Positions 1 to 9,974 of a stretch of 64,000 nt of DNA are shown piece by piece (position 1 is the first letter of the stretch; each line of letters opens with the position of its first letter). The position numbers were made by a program, and so were the translations under genes. The stretch comes from Winogradskyella echinorum (GTDB taxonomy: Bacteria > Bacteroidota > Bacteroidia > Flavobacteriales > Flavobacteriaceae): the NCBI RefSeq assembly GCF_014297365.1, contig NZ_JACOQD010000002.1, positions 868,001 to 932,000 on the forward strand, given 5' to 3'. Below the pieces are notes generated by a model. The model made no database searches and was not told the origin of the DNA. It worked only from the letters and a program-made list of their open reading frames with translations.

Positions 1-166
1 TTAATCCATTATAATAAGGAGTTCCTTGTGGTTTAGCCGAATTCTCTAGATTACCTTCTGCTAATGCCACAAAATTACCTACTGTACCTGGAGTTTTTTC
101 GAACTCTAAATTTACTAATATCTCACCTTTTGAGGTGTTAAATTTTGCGTATAAACCGTCTTGCAT
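1..166 (-). CDS. Cyclophilin-type peptidyl-prolyl isomerase, N-terminal fragment
   Basis: The gene runs off the left edge; about 55 residues are visible from an ATG at 166. The text KGEILVNLEFEKTPGTVGNF followed by VALAEG is the usual first strand and helix of cyclophilin PPIases, which catalyse cis-trans isomerisation of X-Pro bonds. No signal peptide is visible, so this copy is probably cytoplasmic, or the start lies in a longer reading frame not seen here. The catalytic Arg/Phe region lies outside the window. Confidence 0.8.
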   Translation of the reverse strand, partial: MQDGLYAKFNTSKGEILVNLEFEKTPGTVGNFVALAEGNLENSAKPQGTPYYNGL

Positions 167-210
167 TTTGTTTTCTTTTGTTTAAGGCTGCAAAGATAGG
201 AAAGTTAGTT

Positions 211-330
211 GGAAGTATGAAGTTGGAAGTTGGGAGTTTGAAGCATGAAGCATGAAGTATGAAGTGTGAAGTTTGAAGTTTGAAGTTTGAAGTTTGAAGT
301 TTGAAGTTTGAAGTTTGAAGTTTGAAGTTA
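211..330. repeat. 7-bp tandem repeat, consensus GAAGTTT
   Basis: Eight perfect GAAGTTT copies run from 268 to 323. Degenerate units (GAAGTAT, GAAGCAT, GAAGTGT) extend left to about 211. It lies upstream of the leftward cyclophilin gene. Its translation on the minus strand (repeats of NFKLQTS) is not a gene. Confidence 0.9.
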
Positions 331-526
331 AAAAACATACTCTAAAAAATCAATGAGGCAAAAAGAAATGAGTTATACTATAAACAAATTTCTGTTTACT
401 AATTACTGCTTACTTTTTACTGAATACTTTTTACTGAATACTGATTACAACGTACTAAAGTAGGATTTTAGATTGAAAATTTGAGAATTGACTTATTAAA
501 GTTAGTTTTGTTGAAATTAAAAAATT
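331..526. other. Intergenic spacer, no gene
   Basis: AT-rich spacer between the tandem repeat and the gene at 527. It holds short imperfect direct repeats of TACTGAATACT (about 410-450). I see no ORF, RNA gene or clear promoter. Confidence 0.6.
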
Positions 527-967
527 ATGGCATTTTTATCCAAACTCTTTGGCAATAATACATCTAAAAAAACATCTAATGACAATGTCGAAGCCATTAT
601 ACATGATGTAGAAAACAGACCTTATGGAGTATCTGAAAACAATGTGCTTTTTGCTGGTCTTAATGAATTAGGCGGTTACTTCTTTTTTCAAACTGTTATT
701 GTTGGTCAGCTAAACATAAAATCTAAAGTTGGAGCTACTCTATTATTTAAAGGTGAAAATTTTGAATTAAAGCTCAACTCAGATATGCCTGAGTTTGAAT
801 CTGAAGGATCTGACATAAAAGGGAGAAATGTAACAAAGATTGATTTTCAAATTGAAGAAAGTGACATTAAGCAATTAGAAAATGCGAAACTTAATAGTGT
901 GCAACTAAATGTTAAGAAACAGACTATTCTATTTACTAAATATATTGTTTCGGATGAGGAGGAATAA
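527..967 (+). CDS. Conserved hypothetical protein, 146 aa
   Basis: A soluble acidic protein with no signal peptide or membrane segment. The basic N-terminus (FLSKLFGNNTSKK) is followed by a mixed alpha/beta body and an acidic tail DEEE. I do not recognise a family. It stands alone between the repeat region and a convergent membrane-protein gene whose stop is 15 bp away. The ATG is followed by a typical coding start; no alternative is better. Confidence 0.6.
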   Translation: MAFLSKLFGNNTSKKTSNDNVEAIIHDVENRPYGVSENNVLFAGLNELGGYFFFQTVIVGQLNIKSKVGATLLFKGENFELKLNSDMPEFESEGSDIKGRNVTKIDFQIEESDIKQLENAKLNSVQLNVKKQTILFTKYIVSDEEE

Positions 968-981
968 TAACACTATAACAA

Positions 982-1482
982 CTAAACTTTAAATTGGTCA
1001 TTAACATATTTTGATTTGAGGTAACTTAATCTTCCAGTTATTGATTCTCTCTCTCTTCTTGTTAACGGATCTACCATTACTTTAATATTCCACTGCTTAT
1101 AAAAAACTAATACTAAATAAGTAAACCCACCTCCTGCGCCATCAGCACTGCTACTTTCATCATATTCTATATAAACACGTTGCAAATTTTTGGTTTTTCG
1201 AGTTCTAACAAATGGTAGACAGCCATAACTTACTTTTATATATTTTTCTGAAAATTGAATCTTGGTTTTAGTATGTAGTACTATTGCAAATAGAATTACT
1301 ATTACCAGAATAGTACCAATGGAAATAATACTTTCAAGCTCTTTTGCCTTAAGCAATAGTAAGCAAATAATTGAAATTGAACCGCCAAATAATAGGATTC
1401 TCAAAAAGGAAATCAAATTCCATCTAAACCTATATCCAGAAACTAACACAAAATTATCTTTAGATGATTCAGTTATCTGCAC
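982..1482 (-). CDS. Small membrane protein with two TM helices, 166 aa
   Basis: Two adjacent hydrophobic segments (residues about 24-43 and 50-69) are followed by a soluble part of about 95 residues beginning TKIQFSEKYIKVSYG. That order, two helices and then a beta-rich cytosolic domain, resembles small bacterial PH-like membrane proteins, but the match is by architecture only. Convergent with the 527 gene and 25 bp downstream of the recQ stop on the same strand, so it may be co-transcribed with recQ. Confidence 0.6.
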   Translation of the reverse strand: MQITESSKDNFVLVSGYRFRWNLISFLRILLFGGSISIICLLLLKAKELESIISIGTILVIVILFAIVLHTKTKIQFSEKYIKVSYGCLPFVRTRKTKNLQRVYIEYDESSSADGAGGGFTYLVLVFYKQWNIKVMVDPLTRRERESITGRLSYLKSKYVNDQFKV

Positions 1483-1507
1483 GTAAAGATTTTAATAGAT
1501 TAACTTT

Positions 1508-3709
1508 CTAATTAGCAACTTCACTCATAAACTTTATACGATATAAACGTAATTCTTCATCGTCATAGTCGCCATCAAACTCTTCTATAGCATCGTCAAT
1601 TTTGTCACTTTCAGATTCCATAAAATAATCGTGGATTTCTTCTTGTTGGTCTTCATCTAAGATTTCATCAATCCAATAATTGATGTTTAACTTAGTACCA
1701 GAAAAAACGATAGATTCCATTTCTTTAATAAACTTAGGCATTTCCATACCCTTTGAAGAAGCAATATCCGTTAATGGTAATTTTCTATCTACATTCTGAA
1801 TGATATATAATTTTATAGCAGAATTTGAACCTGTTGATTTTACAATCATGTCATCTGGTCGCATAATGTCATTTGTTTCAACATAATCTGCAATTAGATT
1901 TACAAAATCTTTACCATATTTTTTAGCCTTACTCTCACCAACACCATGCACATTAGACAACTCCTCTATATTAATAGGATACTTCAAAGCCATATCCTCT
2001 AATGAAGGATCTTGAAAAATAACAAATGGAGGAACTCCTAAACTCTTTGCATTTCGTTTACGTAAATCTTTGAGCATTGTCATTAATTTCTCATCTGCTG
2101 CAGCACCACCTCCTTTAGCATTTGTAACAATACCATCGTCAGAATCTTCGTCGAAAACATGATCTTCGGCCATTAAAAATGATTCTGGGTTGCTTATAAA
2201 GTTTCTACCAGCATCACTTAATCTTAAAACACCGTATGTTTCTATATCTTTCTTTAAAAAACCTGCCACTAAAACTTGACGTATTAATGCCATCCAATAA
2301 CGAGCATCTTTGTCTTTACCTATACCAAAAAATGGCTGTGTATCTGTTTTATGTGAGGAAATTAAAGCATTTGCTTTACCAACAAGTACTTGTACTAAAT
2401 CTTTAGATTTATACTTTTCGTTAGTTTTTTCTACAGTGTCTAAAAGTGTTTTAACTTCATCTTTAGCTTCAACCTGTTTTTTAGGATTACGAACATTATC
2501 ATCCATATCACCTCCTTCACCAGTAGCATTATCAAATTCTTCACCAAAATAATGAAGTATAAATTTTCGTCTAGAGACAGAAGTTTCGGCAAAAGCAACT
2601 ACTTCTTGTAATAGTGCATGTCCAATTTCTTGCTCTGCAACTGGTTTTCCTGACATAAATTTTTCAAGCTTCTCAATATCTTTGTAAGCGTAATATGCTA
2701 AACAATGACCTTCTCCTCCATCTCGACCTGCTCTACCTGTTTCTTGATAATAACTTTCTATACTCTTAGGAATATCGTGATGTATTACAAAACGCACATC
2801 TGGTTTGTCAATTCCCATCCCAAATGCAATAGTTGCCACTACAACATCAGTATCTTCCATTAAAAACATATCTTGATGCTTAACTCTTGTTTTTGCATCG
2901 AGACCTGCGTGATATGGTACTGCTTTAATACCATTAACTTGTAGAACTTGTGCTAATTCCTCAACACGTTTTCTACTTAAGCAATAAACAATACCAGATT
3001 TACCTTCGTTCTGTTTTACAAACCGAATAATATCTGCATCTACATTTTTAGTTTTTGGACGTACTTCGTAGTATAAATTTGGTCTATTAAAAGAGGCCTT
3101 AAATGTTACAGCATTAGGCATTCCTAAACTCTTTAAAATATCTTCTTGTACTTTTGGAGTTGCCGTAGCTGTTAGACCAACAATAGGAATATCGTCTCCA
3201 ATACGTTTTATAATAGTTTTTAAGTTTCTGTACTCTGGTCTAAAATCGTGTCCCCATTCGCTAATACAATGTGCTTCATCAACAGCCATAAACGAAATTT
3301 TGACTGTTCTTAAAAACTCAACATACTCTTCTTTAGTTAACGATTCTGGTGCTACATAGAGTAGTTTTGTAATACCATTTGTAATATCATCTTTTACACG
3401 TTTTACTTCAGTTTTATTTAAAGACGAATTTAAAACATGTGCTACACCTTCATGTTCAGACACTACTCTAATAGCATCCACCTGATTCTTCATCAAAGCA
3501 ATAAGAGGAGATACAACAATAGCTGTTCCTTCTTTTATTAAAGCTGGTAACTGATAACATAATGATTTTCCTCCACCAGTTGGCATAATAACAAACGTGT
3601 TATTTCCTGCAACAACATTTTTTATAACTTCTTCTTGAAGGCCTTTAAATCCTGAAAATCCAAAATATTTTTTTAGTGAAGCGTGTAAGTCAATTTCTGC
3701 AATACCCAT
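1508..3709 (-). CDS. recQ: ATP-dependent DNA helicase RecQ
   Basis: A 733-aa 3'-5' DNA helicase for recombination and fork repair. Motif [15 protein letters not shown] is near residue 45, motif [18 protein letters not shown] near 143, motif III TATATP near 180, and motif [12 protein letters not shown] near 320. A winged-helix/RQC-like part and an HRDC domain (about 560-630) follow. After that come an HTH-like segment and a very acidic tail. The zinc-binding subdomain normally between helicase and winged helix has lost its cysteines: the E. coli pattern C...CxxCxxC aligns to S, G, M and N here. The motor motifs are intact, so the gene should be active. Confidence 0.95.
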   Translation of the reverse strand: MGIAEIDLHASLKKYFGFSGFKGLQEEVIKNVVAGNNTFVIMPTGGGKSLCYQLPALIKEGTAIVVSPLIALMKNQVDAIRVVSEHEGVAHVLNSSLNKTEVKRVKDDITNGITKLLYVAPESLTKEEYVEFLRTVKISFMAVDEAHCISEWGHDFRPEYRNLKTIIKRIGDDIPIVGLTATATPKVQEDILKSLGMPNAVTFKASFNRPNLYYEVRPKTKNVDADIIRFVKQNEGKSGIVYCLSRKRVEELAQVLQVNGIKAVPYHAGLDAKTRVKHQDMFLMEDTDVVVATIAFGMGIDKPDVRFVIHHDIPKSIESYYQETGRAGRDGGEGHCLAYYAYKDIEKLEKFMSGKPVAEQEIGHALLQEVVAFAETSVSRRKFILHYFGEEFDNATGEGGDMDDNVRNPKKQVEAKDEVKTLLDTVEKTNEKYKSKDLVQVLVGKANALISSHKTDTQPFFGIGKDKDARYWMALIRQVLVAGFLKKDIETYGVLRLSDAGRNFISNPESFLMAEDHVFDEDSDDGIVTNAKGGGAAADEKLMTMLKDLRKRNAKSLGVPPFVIFQDPSLEDMALKYPINIEELSNVHGVGESKAKKYGKDFVNLIADYVETNDIMRPDDMIVKSTGSNSAIKLYIIQNVDRKLPLTDIASSKGMEMPKFIKEMESIVFSGTKLNINYWIDEILDEDQQEEIHDYFMESESDKIDDAIEEFDGDYDDEELRLYRIKFMSEVAN

Positions 3710-3731
3710 TAATCCCTATTAGTATTTTATA

Positions 3732-3739
3732 TACATTTG
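3732..3739 (+). promoter_or_regulatory. Candidate -7 element (TACATTTG) for kdsD
   Basis: A perfect match to the Bacteroidota -7 consensus TANNTTTG, 58 bp before the kdsD start, in the short divergent gap between recQ and kdsD. No clear -33 TTTG is seen at the expected distance. Confidence 0.45.
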
Positions 3740-3797
3740 CAATAAGTTTAAAGATAACAAATTCTTTAAATTTAGAAAACACTATAAACAATAAATT

Positions 3798-4763
3798 TTG
3801 AACACTAAGCAATCCATTTTAAGCACTGCTAAAAGTACCATAAAATTAGAGAGCAAAGCTATAGAAAATTTGTCGGAATTACTTACAAATGATTTCGCCA
3901 AAGCAGTAGAATTAATTTATAATTCTAAGGGGCGAGTTATTATAACTGGTATTGGTAAAAGTGCCATTATTGCTAGTAAAATTGTAGCTACCTTAAATTC
4001 TACAGGCACTCCAGCCATTTTTATGCATGCTGCTGATGCTATACATGGCGATCTTGGATTAATTCTTAAAGATGACGTCGTAATTTGTATTTCTAAAAGT
4101 GGAAACACCCCTGAAATTAAAGTTTTAGTGCCACTTATAAAAAATGCAAATAATAAAATGATTGCCATAACTGGTAATATTGAGTCTTTTTTAGGACAAC
4201 AAGCTGATTTTGTTTTAAATACTTTTGTTGAACAAGAAGCCTGCCCTAATAATTTGGCACCAACAACAAGCACAACTGCTCAATTAGTAATAGGAGATGC
4301 TTTAGCGGTTTGTTTATTAGAATTACGAGGTTTTTCTAGCAAAGATTTTGCTAAATACCATCCAGGTGGTGCCTTAGGAAAACGTTTGTATTTGCGCGTT
4401 AGTGATTTATCTTCTCAAAATTTAAAGCCTCAGGTGAGTTTAGAAACCAGTTTAAAAGAAGTGATTGTTGAGATTACAGAAAAAATGCTTGGTGTTACCG
4501 CAGTTGTTGATAATGATAAAATTGTCGGTATCATTACTGATGGAGACTTAAGAAGGATGTTAAGTAAAAGTGACGATATTGTAGGTTTAAAAGCCAAGGA
4601 TATTATGAGTAAAAGCCCAAGACGAATCCAAGAAGATGCAATGGCTGTTGATGCAAAAGAAGTGATGGAAGAATTTGGAATTTCACAATTATTAGTAGAA
4701 GATAATGGTAAATATGTTGGTGTTGTACATCTTCATGATTTAATAAAAGAAGGCATTATATAA
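3798..4763 (+). CDS. kdsD: Arabinose-5-phosphate isomerase KdsD/KpsF
   Basis: Interconverts ribulose-5-phosphate and arabinose-5-phosphate, the first step to Kdo for lipopolysaccharide. A 321-aa protein with an N-terminal SIS sugar-isomerase domain (about 45-180; GIGKSAIIASKIVATLNSTG, CISKSGNTPE, the family box HPGGALGKRL) and two CBS domains (about 205-321). The only start giving a full N-terminus is TTG at 3798; the next in-frame ATG would remove half the SIS domain. Its stop overlaps the tatC start (TAATG). Confidence 0.93.
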   Translation: MNTKQSILSTAKSTIKLESKAIENLSELLTNDFAKAVELIYNSKGRVIITGIGKSAIIASKIVATLNSTGTPAIFMHAADAIHGDLGLILKDDVVICISKSGNTPEIKVLVPLIKNANNKMIAITGNIESFLGQQADFVLNTFVEQEACPNNLAPTTSTTAQLVIGDALAVCLLELRGFSSKDFAKYHPGGALGKRLYLRVSDLSSQNLKPQVSLETSLKEVIVEITEKMLGVTAVVDNDKIVGIITDGDLRRMLSKSDDIVGLKAKDIMSKSPRRIQEDAMAVDAKEVMEEFGISQLLVEDNGKYVGVVHLHDLIKEGII

Positions 4764-5587
4764 TGGCAAAAAAAACTATTGATGAGATGTCCTTTTTAGA
4801 CCATCTCGAAGATTTAAGATGGCATTTAATACGGGCAACTTTAGGTATTGTTATTGCAGCAACATTAGCAGGAATTTTTTACAAGTTTATTTTTGATGTT
4901 ATAATTTTTGGACCTACTAGAATGGATTTTGCAACCTATAATGGTCTATGCCAAATTTCAAAATTTTTAGGTATTACAGATACTACGTTTTGTGCTGAAG
5001 AATTTCCGTTTATTATTCAAAACAGAACAGTTGCTGGCCAGTTTTCTGCCCATATTTGGACATCCATTTATGCTGGTTTTATAATTTCATTTCCATACGT
5101 ACTATATCAATTATGGAGTTTTATAAGCCCAGGATTAAAATCTAATGAACGAAAAAGTTCTAGAGGATTTCTATTTATTGCATCAATGTTATTTTTTATC
5201 GGTGTGCTTTTTGGTTATTATATTGTTACACCATTATCCATTAATTTCTTGGCTAACTACAAAATAAGTGAGCAAATTTCTAACGAGTTTGATATTAGTT
5301 CAGTTATTGCTATAGTTAGATCTTCTGCTATTGCTTCTGGCTTTGTATTTGAATTACCTATCGTAATTTATTTTTTAACTAAAATAGGATTAGTGACTCC
5401 TCAATTTTTAAGAAAATATAGGAAGTATGCCTTAGTGATAGTATTGATTTTATCTGCAGTTATTACACCACCAGACATTGCTAGTCAGGTAATTGTAGCT
5501 GTTCCTATATTAATCCTTTACCAAATAAGTATTTATATTTCTGCCGTTGTGGTAAGAAAACAAAAAAGAAAAGAAAAATATGTCTAA
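4763..5587 (+). CDS. tatC: Twin-arginine translocase subunit TatC
   Basis: Inner-membrane receptor of the Tat pathway. A 274-aa protein with six hydrophobic segments. The N-terminus MSFLDHLEDLRWHLIRA is the TatC signature with the conserved Glu that contacts signal peptides, and ITPPDIASQ near the C-terminal helices is typical. The gene overlaps kdsD by one base and the next gene by 8 bp, so kdsD-tatC-CMD form one translationally linked transcript. tatA/tatB are not in the window. Confidence 0.95.
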   Translation: MAKKTIDEMSFLDHLEDLRWHLIRATLGIVIAATLAGIFYKFIFDVIIFGPTRMDFATYNGLCQISKFLGITDTTFCAEEFPFIIQNRTVAGQFSAHIWTSIYAGFIISFPYVLYQLWSFISPGLKSNERKSSRGFLFIASMLFFIGVLFGYYIVTPLSINFLANYKISEQISNEFDISSVIAIVRSSAIASGFVFELPIVIYFLTKIGLVTPQFLRKYRKYALVIVLILSAVITPPDIASQVIVAVPILILYQISIYISAVVVRKQKRKEKYV

Positions 5588-5927
5588 TACTGTCAAAGAA
5601 TTTAATGATTATCGTTCTAAAATGAATGATAAAATATTAGCTGATAACAATAAAGTTATAAAACGAATTTTTAATTTAGATACAAATGCATTTCAAGCAG
5701 GAGCCTTAGATAAAAAAACTAAAGAGCTGCTGGGATTAGTAGCTTCTACCGTATTGCGATGTGATGATTGTATTAAATATCATTTAGAGTCTTCTTATAA
5801 TGAAGGCTTATCTAAAGAAGAAGTTAGTGAGGCGCTCAGTATAGCTACTCTTGTTGGTGGAACAATTGTTATACCACATTTAAGACGTGCACACGAGTAT
5901 TGGGAAGCCTTAGAAAATCTAGGTTAA
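5580..5927 (+). CDS. Carboxymuconolactone decarboxylase (AhpD-like) family protein
   Basis: A 115-aa all-helical protein with the CMD/AhpD redox motif CDDC followed by IKYH (residues about 59-66). The Cys pair and following His match AhpD-type peroxidase partners; the substrate is unknown. It starts inside the last codons of tatC (ATGTCTAA overlap), so it is probably co-translated. Confidence 0.85.
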   Translation: MSNTVKEFNDYRSKMNDKILADNNKVIKRIFNLDTNAFQAGALDKKTKELLGLVASTVLRCDDCIKYHLESSYNEGLSKEEVSEALSIATLVGGTIVIPHLRRAHEYWEALENLG

Positions 5928-6000
5928 ACTTTTTATAAATGATAGCTAAAGCCAACAGATCTTATATGATTTTGTTATTTTTAGCGTTCATAGTAAGCAT

Positions 6001-6741
6001 ATGAAGTTAAGAGCAGAACATTTAATGAAGTCCTATAATGGACGAAAAGTAGTAAAGGATGTTTCTTTGGAAGTTAACCAAGGAGAAATCGTTGGTCTGC
6101 TTGGTCCAAATGGTGCAGGTAAAACGACTTCGTTTTATATGATTGTTGGTATTATAAAACCTAATGGTGGTAATATTTACTTAGATAATACAGCCATTAC
6201 TAAATATCCAATGTACAAACGTGCTCAAAATGGTATCGGTTACTTAGCACAAGAAGCTTCAGTATTTAGAAAATTGAGTATTGAAGATAATATTCTCAGT
6301 GTACTACAACTTACTAAGTTGAGTAAAAAAGAACAACATCTTAAAATGGAATCTTTAATTGAAGAGTTTGGATTAGGACATATTAGAACCAATAGAGGCG
6401 ATTTGCTCTCTGGTGGTGAAAGACGTCGTACAGAAATTGCAAGAGCGTTGGCGACAGATCCAAATTTTATTTTATTAGATGAACCCTTTGCTGGTGTTGA
6501 CCCAGTTGCCGTAGAAGATATTCAGCGTATAATTGCAAAATTAACTAAAAAGAATATCGGTATCCTTATTACCGATCATAACGTACAAGAAACCCTTGCT
6601 ATTACTGACAGAACATATCTTATGTTTGAAGGTGGTATCCTTAAAGCAGGTAAACCAGAAGAATTAGCTAGTGATGAAATGGTACGTAAAGTTTATTTAG
6701 GTCAGAACTTTGAGCTTCGTAAAAAGAAATTAGAGTTTTAA
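6001..6741 (+). CDS. lptB: LPS export ABC transporter ATPase LptB
   Basis: A 246-aa cytoplasmic ATPase that powers the Lpt machine. Walker [15 protein letters not shown] (about residues 33-46), signature LLSGGERRR (near 137), Walker [14 protein letters not shown] and the switch His in ITDHN are all present. The LptB-typical text [19 protein letters not shown] surrounds the Q-loop. It lies 73 bp after the kdsD-tatC-CMD run; pairing with kdsD makes a lipopolysaccharide theme. Confidence 0.95.
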   Translation: MKLRAEHLMKSYNGRKVVKDVSLEVNQGEIVGLLGPNGAGKTTSFYMIVGIIKPNGGNIYLDNTAITKYPMYKRAQNGIGYLAQEASVFRKLSIEDNILSVLQLTKLSKKEQHLKMESLIEEFGLGHIRTNRGDLLSGGERRRTEIARALATDPNFILLDEPFAGVDPVAVEDIQRIIAKLTKKNIGILITDHNVQETLAITDRTYLMFEGGILKAGKPEELASDEMVRKVYLGQNFELRKKKLEF

Positions 6742-6806
6742 ATTACAGCTATATTCTAGTACTTTGCCATAAAAAAAATAAGAAAAGTTAGATACCAATC
6801 GTTCTT

Positions 6807-7106
6807 TTAGTAAGTCTTCTTTATTCTTTTATAAACCCTGATAATTCCATATACAATTGTAGTTTGTATTATAAGATTCATTATCCAGAATAAAATAGCT
6901 GCAGTATATCCTTCATTAGTGTAAAAAGGTAGATCTCTACTTATTAAACTAATTGGCAAACTAAAAATAAGCATCAGTTTTGATGTAATCGTTGTAAAAC
7001 CAGAATTAGCTTGCGATAGCAAAACGTCTGCTAATGCTGTTAAAAATTCAATAAACGCTAGTATAAAGAATATTTTTAAAAACAATTTTATTTTTAACTT
7101 TTTCAT
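6807..7106 (-). CDS. Small membrane protein, 99 aa
   Basis: Three hydrophobic segments (about residues 8-28, 38-55, 68-90) with a Lys-rich start and a KRIKK end. I recognise no family. Its ATG overlaps the stop of the upstream TerC gene by 4 bp (ATGA), so the two are co-translated and this may be a TerC accessory. Convergent with lptB. Confidence 0.65.
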   Translation of the reverse strand: MKKLKIKLFLKIFFILAFIEFLTALADVLLSQANSGFTTITSKLMLIFSLPISLISRDLPFYTNEGYTAAILFWIMNLIIQTTIVYGIIRVYKRIKKTY

Positions 7107-7927
7107 TTTTGCGAATTCATATTATGTGAGTCTGAAATTTTTTCTTTAATCAATTTTTTTTGATAACGTCCTTGTACAATATCTACAATTACTAAAACTA
7201 CTATTACAAAATAGAATGTAGTTTTGCTCATTGGCACAATTTCATTTCCAAATATTTTTAAGTGTGCTAAATGACCTCCTTCGGTTACTAACATAATTCC
7301 GACAATAAATAAAATAAACAAACCTAGTACTTCGTACATTCTATTTTTTGCTAAGAATACTGATATTTTATCCGCCATAAGTAACATTAGTAAACCACTC
7401 GCAACAATTGCTATTGCCATTACAATAAAAGCTGTTGTAGAGTTTTCAATTTCACTAGTTAATCCAATAGCAGCTAAAATAGAATCGAACGAAAACACTA
7501 AATTCATTATAACAATGCTGGTAATAACAGCGTTTGAAGATTTATTACGTTTATCACCACCTTCAACATCGTGATTTAAATCTGGTACAGAAATCATGTG
7601 CCAAATTTCCTTTATGGCAGTATATATAATGAAACCACCACCGACTAAAACAATAATACTGTGCCCATTAAATGCAAATTTAAATACATTTTCAATTTCA
7701 CCCGTTAGCCATGAAAATGGTTCTTGAAAAAAATCTATAATTGAAACTAATACAAATAATAATACGATTCTTAATACAATAGCTATTAATATACCTACTT
7801 TTCTAACTCGCTTCTGGTCAGATTTTGGTGCTTTTTTAGATTCTAAGGAAATGTAAAGTAAGTTATCAAATCCTAAAACCGCTTGTAACATTACAAGCAT
7901 TAATAGAGTAAAAATAATTTCAGCCAT
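7103..7927 (-). CDS. TerC family integral membrane protein
   Basis: A 274-aa protein of about seven to eight TM helices. The N-terminal helix carries QAVLGFDNLLYISLES and a later one carries NLVFSFDSILAAIGL. These acidic FDN/FDS motifs in mid-membrane are the TerC family hallmark. Family members are linked to tellurite resistance and to manganese or calcium efflux, the latter supporting metalation of exported enzymes. The exact ion cannot be told from sequence. Confidence 0.85.
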   Translation of the reverse strand: MAEIIFTLLMLVMLQAVLGFDNLLYISLESKKAPKSDQKRVRKVGILIAIVLRIVLLFVLVSIIDFFQEPFSWLTGEIENVFKFAFNGHSIIVLVGGGFIIYTAIKEIWHMISVPDLNHDVEGGDKRNKSSNAVITSIVIMNLVFSFDSILAAIGLTSEIENSTTAFIVMAIAIVASGLLMLLMADKISVFLAKNRMYEVLGLFILFIVGIMLVTEGGHLAHLKIFGNEIVPMSKTTFYFVIVVLVIVDIVQGRYQKKLIKEKISDSHNMNSQK

Positions 7928-7969
7928 AATTTATTTTAAAGTTTGTATTTAGTTAGATCTTAAATAAAA

Positions 7970-8728
7970 TTAATGAATATTTTTTCTATCTAGCAACGAT
8001 AGTATTATGTACAATGCTATTATTAAGGGTATCGCTGCAAATTGAAGCAGAACAATTAATGTTACACTTAATAATAAAAATATATATCGTGTTGCATTAG
8101 CTTTAAAACTCCAATCTTTAAATTTTAACGCAAATAATTTAATGCTAGAATTTAATAAATAACAGCTTAAAAGTGTTAAACCTATTAAAAACCATTTATT
8201 AATAATAATTGAGTTCATTACATCATTATTCTGATATTCTAAAATTAATGGTAAGGATAAAATAACAAGTGTATTGGCTGGTACTGGTAATCCTTTAAAG
8301 TAAGTTTGTTGATCTTCATCTAGATTAAATTTTGCTAAACGATAAGCAGATGCTAATGGAATGAATAAACCTATTAATGGTAATACTGACAGTTTAAATC
8401 CTTGCCAATGAAAAACAGAGTTCCAACTATCACTATAGGTAGAATAATCTGGTGCATCAACAGTTAATGAAATAAGCTTAAATATTATAATACCTGGCAC
8501 TACTCCACTAGTCACTAAATCTGCTAAAGAGTCTAATTGAATACCTAACGGACTCTGTACATTAAGTTTTCGAGCCAAAAGACCATCAAAAAAGTCAAAA
8601 AATATGCCTAAAAAAACAAAAATAGCAGCAGCAATAAAATTGCCATATACTGCAAAAATTACAGCAATACAACCAGAAAACAAGTTGAGAAGGGTTACAA
8701 TATTAGGAATGTGTCGTTTTAAACTCAT
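7970..8728 (-). CDS. pssA: CDP-diacylglycerol-serine O-phosphatidyltransferase PssA
   Basis: Makes phosphatidylserine, precursor of phosphatidylethanolamine, in the inner membrane. A 252-aa protein with about six to seven TM helices. The CDP-alcohol phosphotransferase motif is seen as DFFDGLLARKLN followed by SPLGIQLDSLAD (about residues 45-73), with the four aspartates that bind metal and substrate in place. Single gene, divergent from the PorV-like gene. Confidence 0.93.
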   Translation of the reverse strand: MSLKRHIPNIVTLLNLFSGCIAVIFAVYGNFIAAAIFVFLGIFFDFFDGLLARKLNVQSPLGIQLDSLADLVTSGVVPGIIIFKLISLTVDAPDYSTYSDSWNSVFHWQGFKLSVLPLIGLFIPLASAYRLAKFNLDEDQQTYFKGLPVPANTLVILSLPLILEYQNNDVMNSIIINKWFLIGLTLLSCYLLNSSIKLFALKFKDWSFKANATRYIFLLLSVTLIVLLQFAAIPLIIALYIILSLLDRKNIH

Positions 8729-8871
8729 AAACTTTATTTATGTAAAAATATAAAAGTATTTTAGTCTAAGTCTTATTATTTTTCAAATTGCAAAAAAAGA
8801 AAACAATAAGAACACGCTTTTACAGTTAAATAGACAGAAGTTGTTTTAAACAATTTCCGAAAAATATTGTG

Positions 8872-8879
8872 CATCTTTG
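8872..8879 (+). promoter_or_regulatory. Candidate -7 element (CATCTTTG) for the PorV-like gene
   Basis: Seven of eight matches to TANNTTTG, 13 bp before a TTG start at 8893. If real, the transcript leader is only a few bases and the longer reading frame from GTG at 8869 is excluded. No convincing -33 box at 19-20 bp. Confidence 0.3.
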
Positions 8880-8892
8880 TAAAAAATTGCTG

Positions 8893-9963
8893 TTGAAAAA
8901 TTACTTCGTAATTCTCTTAACACTTGCTACGCTATTAGCCTCAGCTCAGTCCACCAGAAAATATTCTAATGAATTTATGAATATTGGTGTTGATGCTGCC
9001 GCTCTTGGCATGAGTAATGCTGTTGTGTCGCAGACTGCTGACGTAAATTCTGGATATTGGAATCCGGCAGGACTTGTACACCTAGAAGACAACCAACTTG
9101 CATTAATGCACAGTAGTTATTTTGCCAATATTGCTAACTACAATTATATTGCTTATGCCATGCCATTAGATGACAGAAGTGCTGTAGGTATTTCTCTTAT
9201 TAGATTTGGTGTTGATGACATTTTAGACACTACACAATTAATTGACGATCAAGGTAACATTAACTACGATAGAATAAGTACCTTTTCTACAGCAGATTAC
9301 GGTCTAACATTTTCTTATGCTAGAAAACTTCCTTTAGATGGTTTAAATTTTGGAGTAAATGCCAAAATTATTAGAAGAATTATTGGGGATTTTGCCTCCT
9401 CTTGGGGTTTTGGTCTGGATGCTGGAATTCAATTTGAAAGTAAAAACGATTGGAAATTTGGATTAATGGCTAGAGATATAACAACTACATTTAATGCTTG
9501 GTCAATTGATGAAGATAAATTTGAAGACATCAGTGGTGCTGTTGACGGAGAAAACCAAGAATTACCTGAAACTACAGAAATAACCATACCTAAACTACAA
9601 TTAGGATTATCTAAAAAATGGGTTTTCAATTATGATTATTCACTTTTGGCAGCAGCCAATCTTAACGTTCGTTTTGCTGAAAATAATGATATTATTTCAA
9701 CTTCATTTGCTAGTATTAATCCGGCTTTGGGCTTTGAGTTTGGTTATACTGATTTGGTGTTTTTACGAGGTGGTGTAGGGAATTTTCAGAATGAAATTCA
9801 GATTGATGGTTCTGAACAAACTTCATTTCAGCCTAATTTTGGGGTTGGATTTAAATATAAAGGTATTCAGATAGATTATGCTTTCACAGATATAGGAGAC
9901 CAAAGTGCTGCTTTATACTCTAATGTCTTTTCATTAAAAATAGATTTTAGTATTTTTAGATAG
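8893..9963 (+). CDS. PorV/PorQ-family outer-membrane beta-barrel protein
   Basis: I place the start at TTG 8893, which gives a clean signal peptide (MKNYFVILLTLATLLASAQ); a longer frame opens at GTG 8869. After the signal the text FMNIGVDAAALGMSNAVVSQ followed by NSGYWNPAGL is typical of the PorV/PorQ (UPF0164-like) barrels, several of which serve the type IX secretion system. The last residue is Phe after alternating aromatic strands, as for barrel proteins. Whether it is a true T9SS shuttle cannot be said. The DUF4105 gene follows 11 bp later. Confidence 0.75.
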   Translation: MKNYFVILLTLATLLASAQSTRKYSNEFMNIGVDAAALGMSNAVVSQTADVNSGYWNPAGLVHLEDNQLALMHSSYFANIANYNYIAYAMPLDDRSAVGISLIRFGVDDILDTTQLIDDQGNINYDRISTFSTADYGLTFSYARKLPLDGLNFGVNAKIIRRIIGDFASSWGFGLDAGIQFESKNDWKFGLMARDITTTFNAWSIDEDKFEDISGAVDGENQELPETTEITIPKLQLGLSKKWVFNYDYSLLAAANLNVRFAENNDIISTSFASINPALGFEFGYTDLVFLRGGVGNFQNEIQIDGSEQTSFQPNFGVGFKYKGIQIDYAFTDIGDQSAALYSNVFSLKIDFSIFR

Positions 9964-9974
9964 TAGTATTGCTT

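Noticed and set aside
138..338. Minus-strand ORF with repeated NFKLQTS
   Set aside because: It is only the translation of the 7-bp GAAGTTT satellite and overlaps the cyclophilin gene start.
8869..8892. GTG start for the PorV-like protein
   Set aside because: It overlaps a CATCTTTG promoter-like box and precedes a better signal-peptide start at 8893; not excluded completely.
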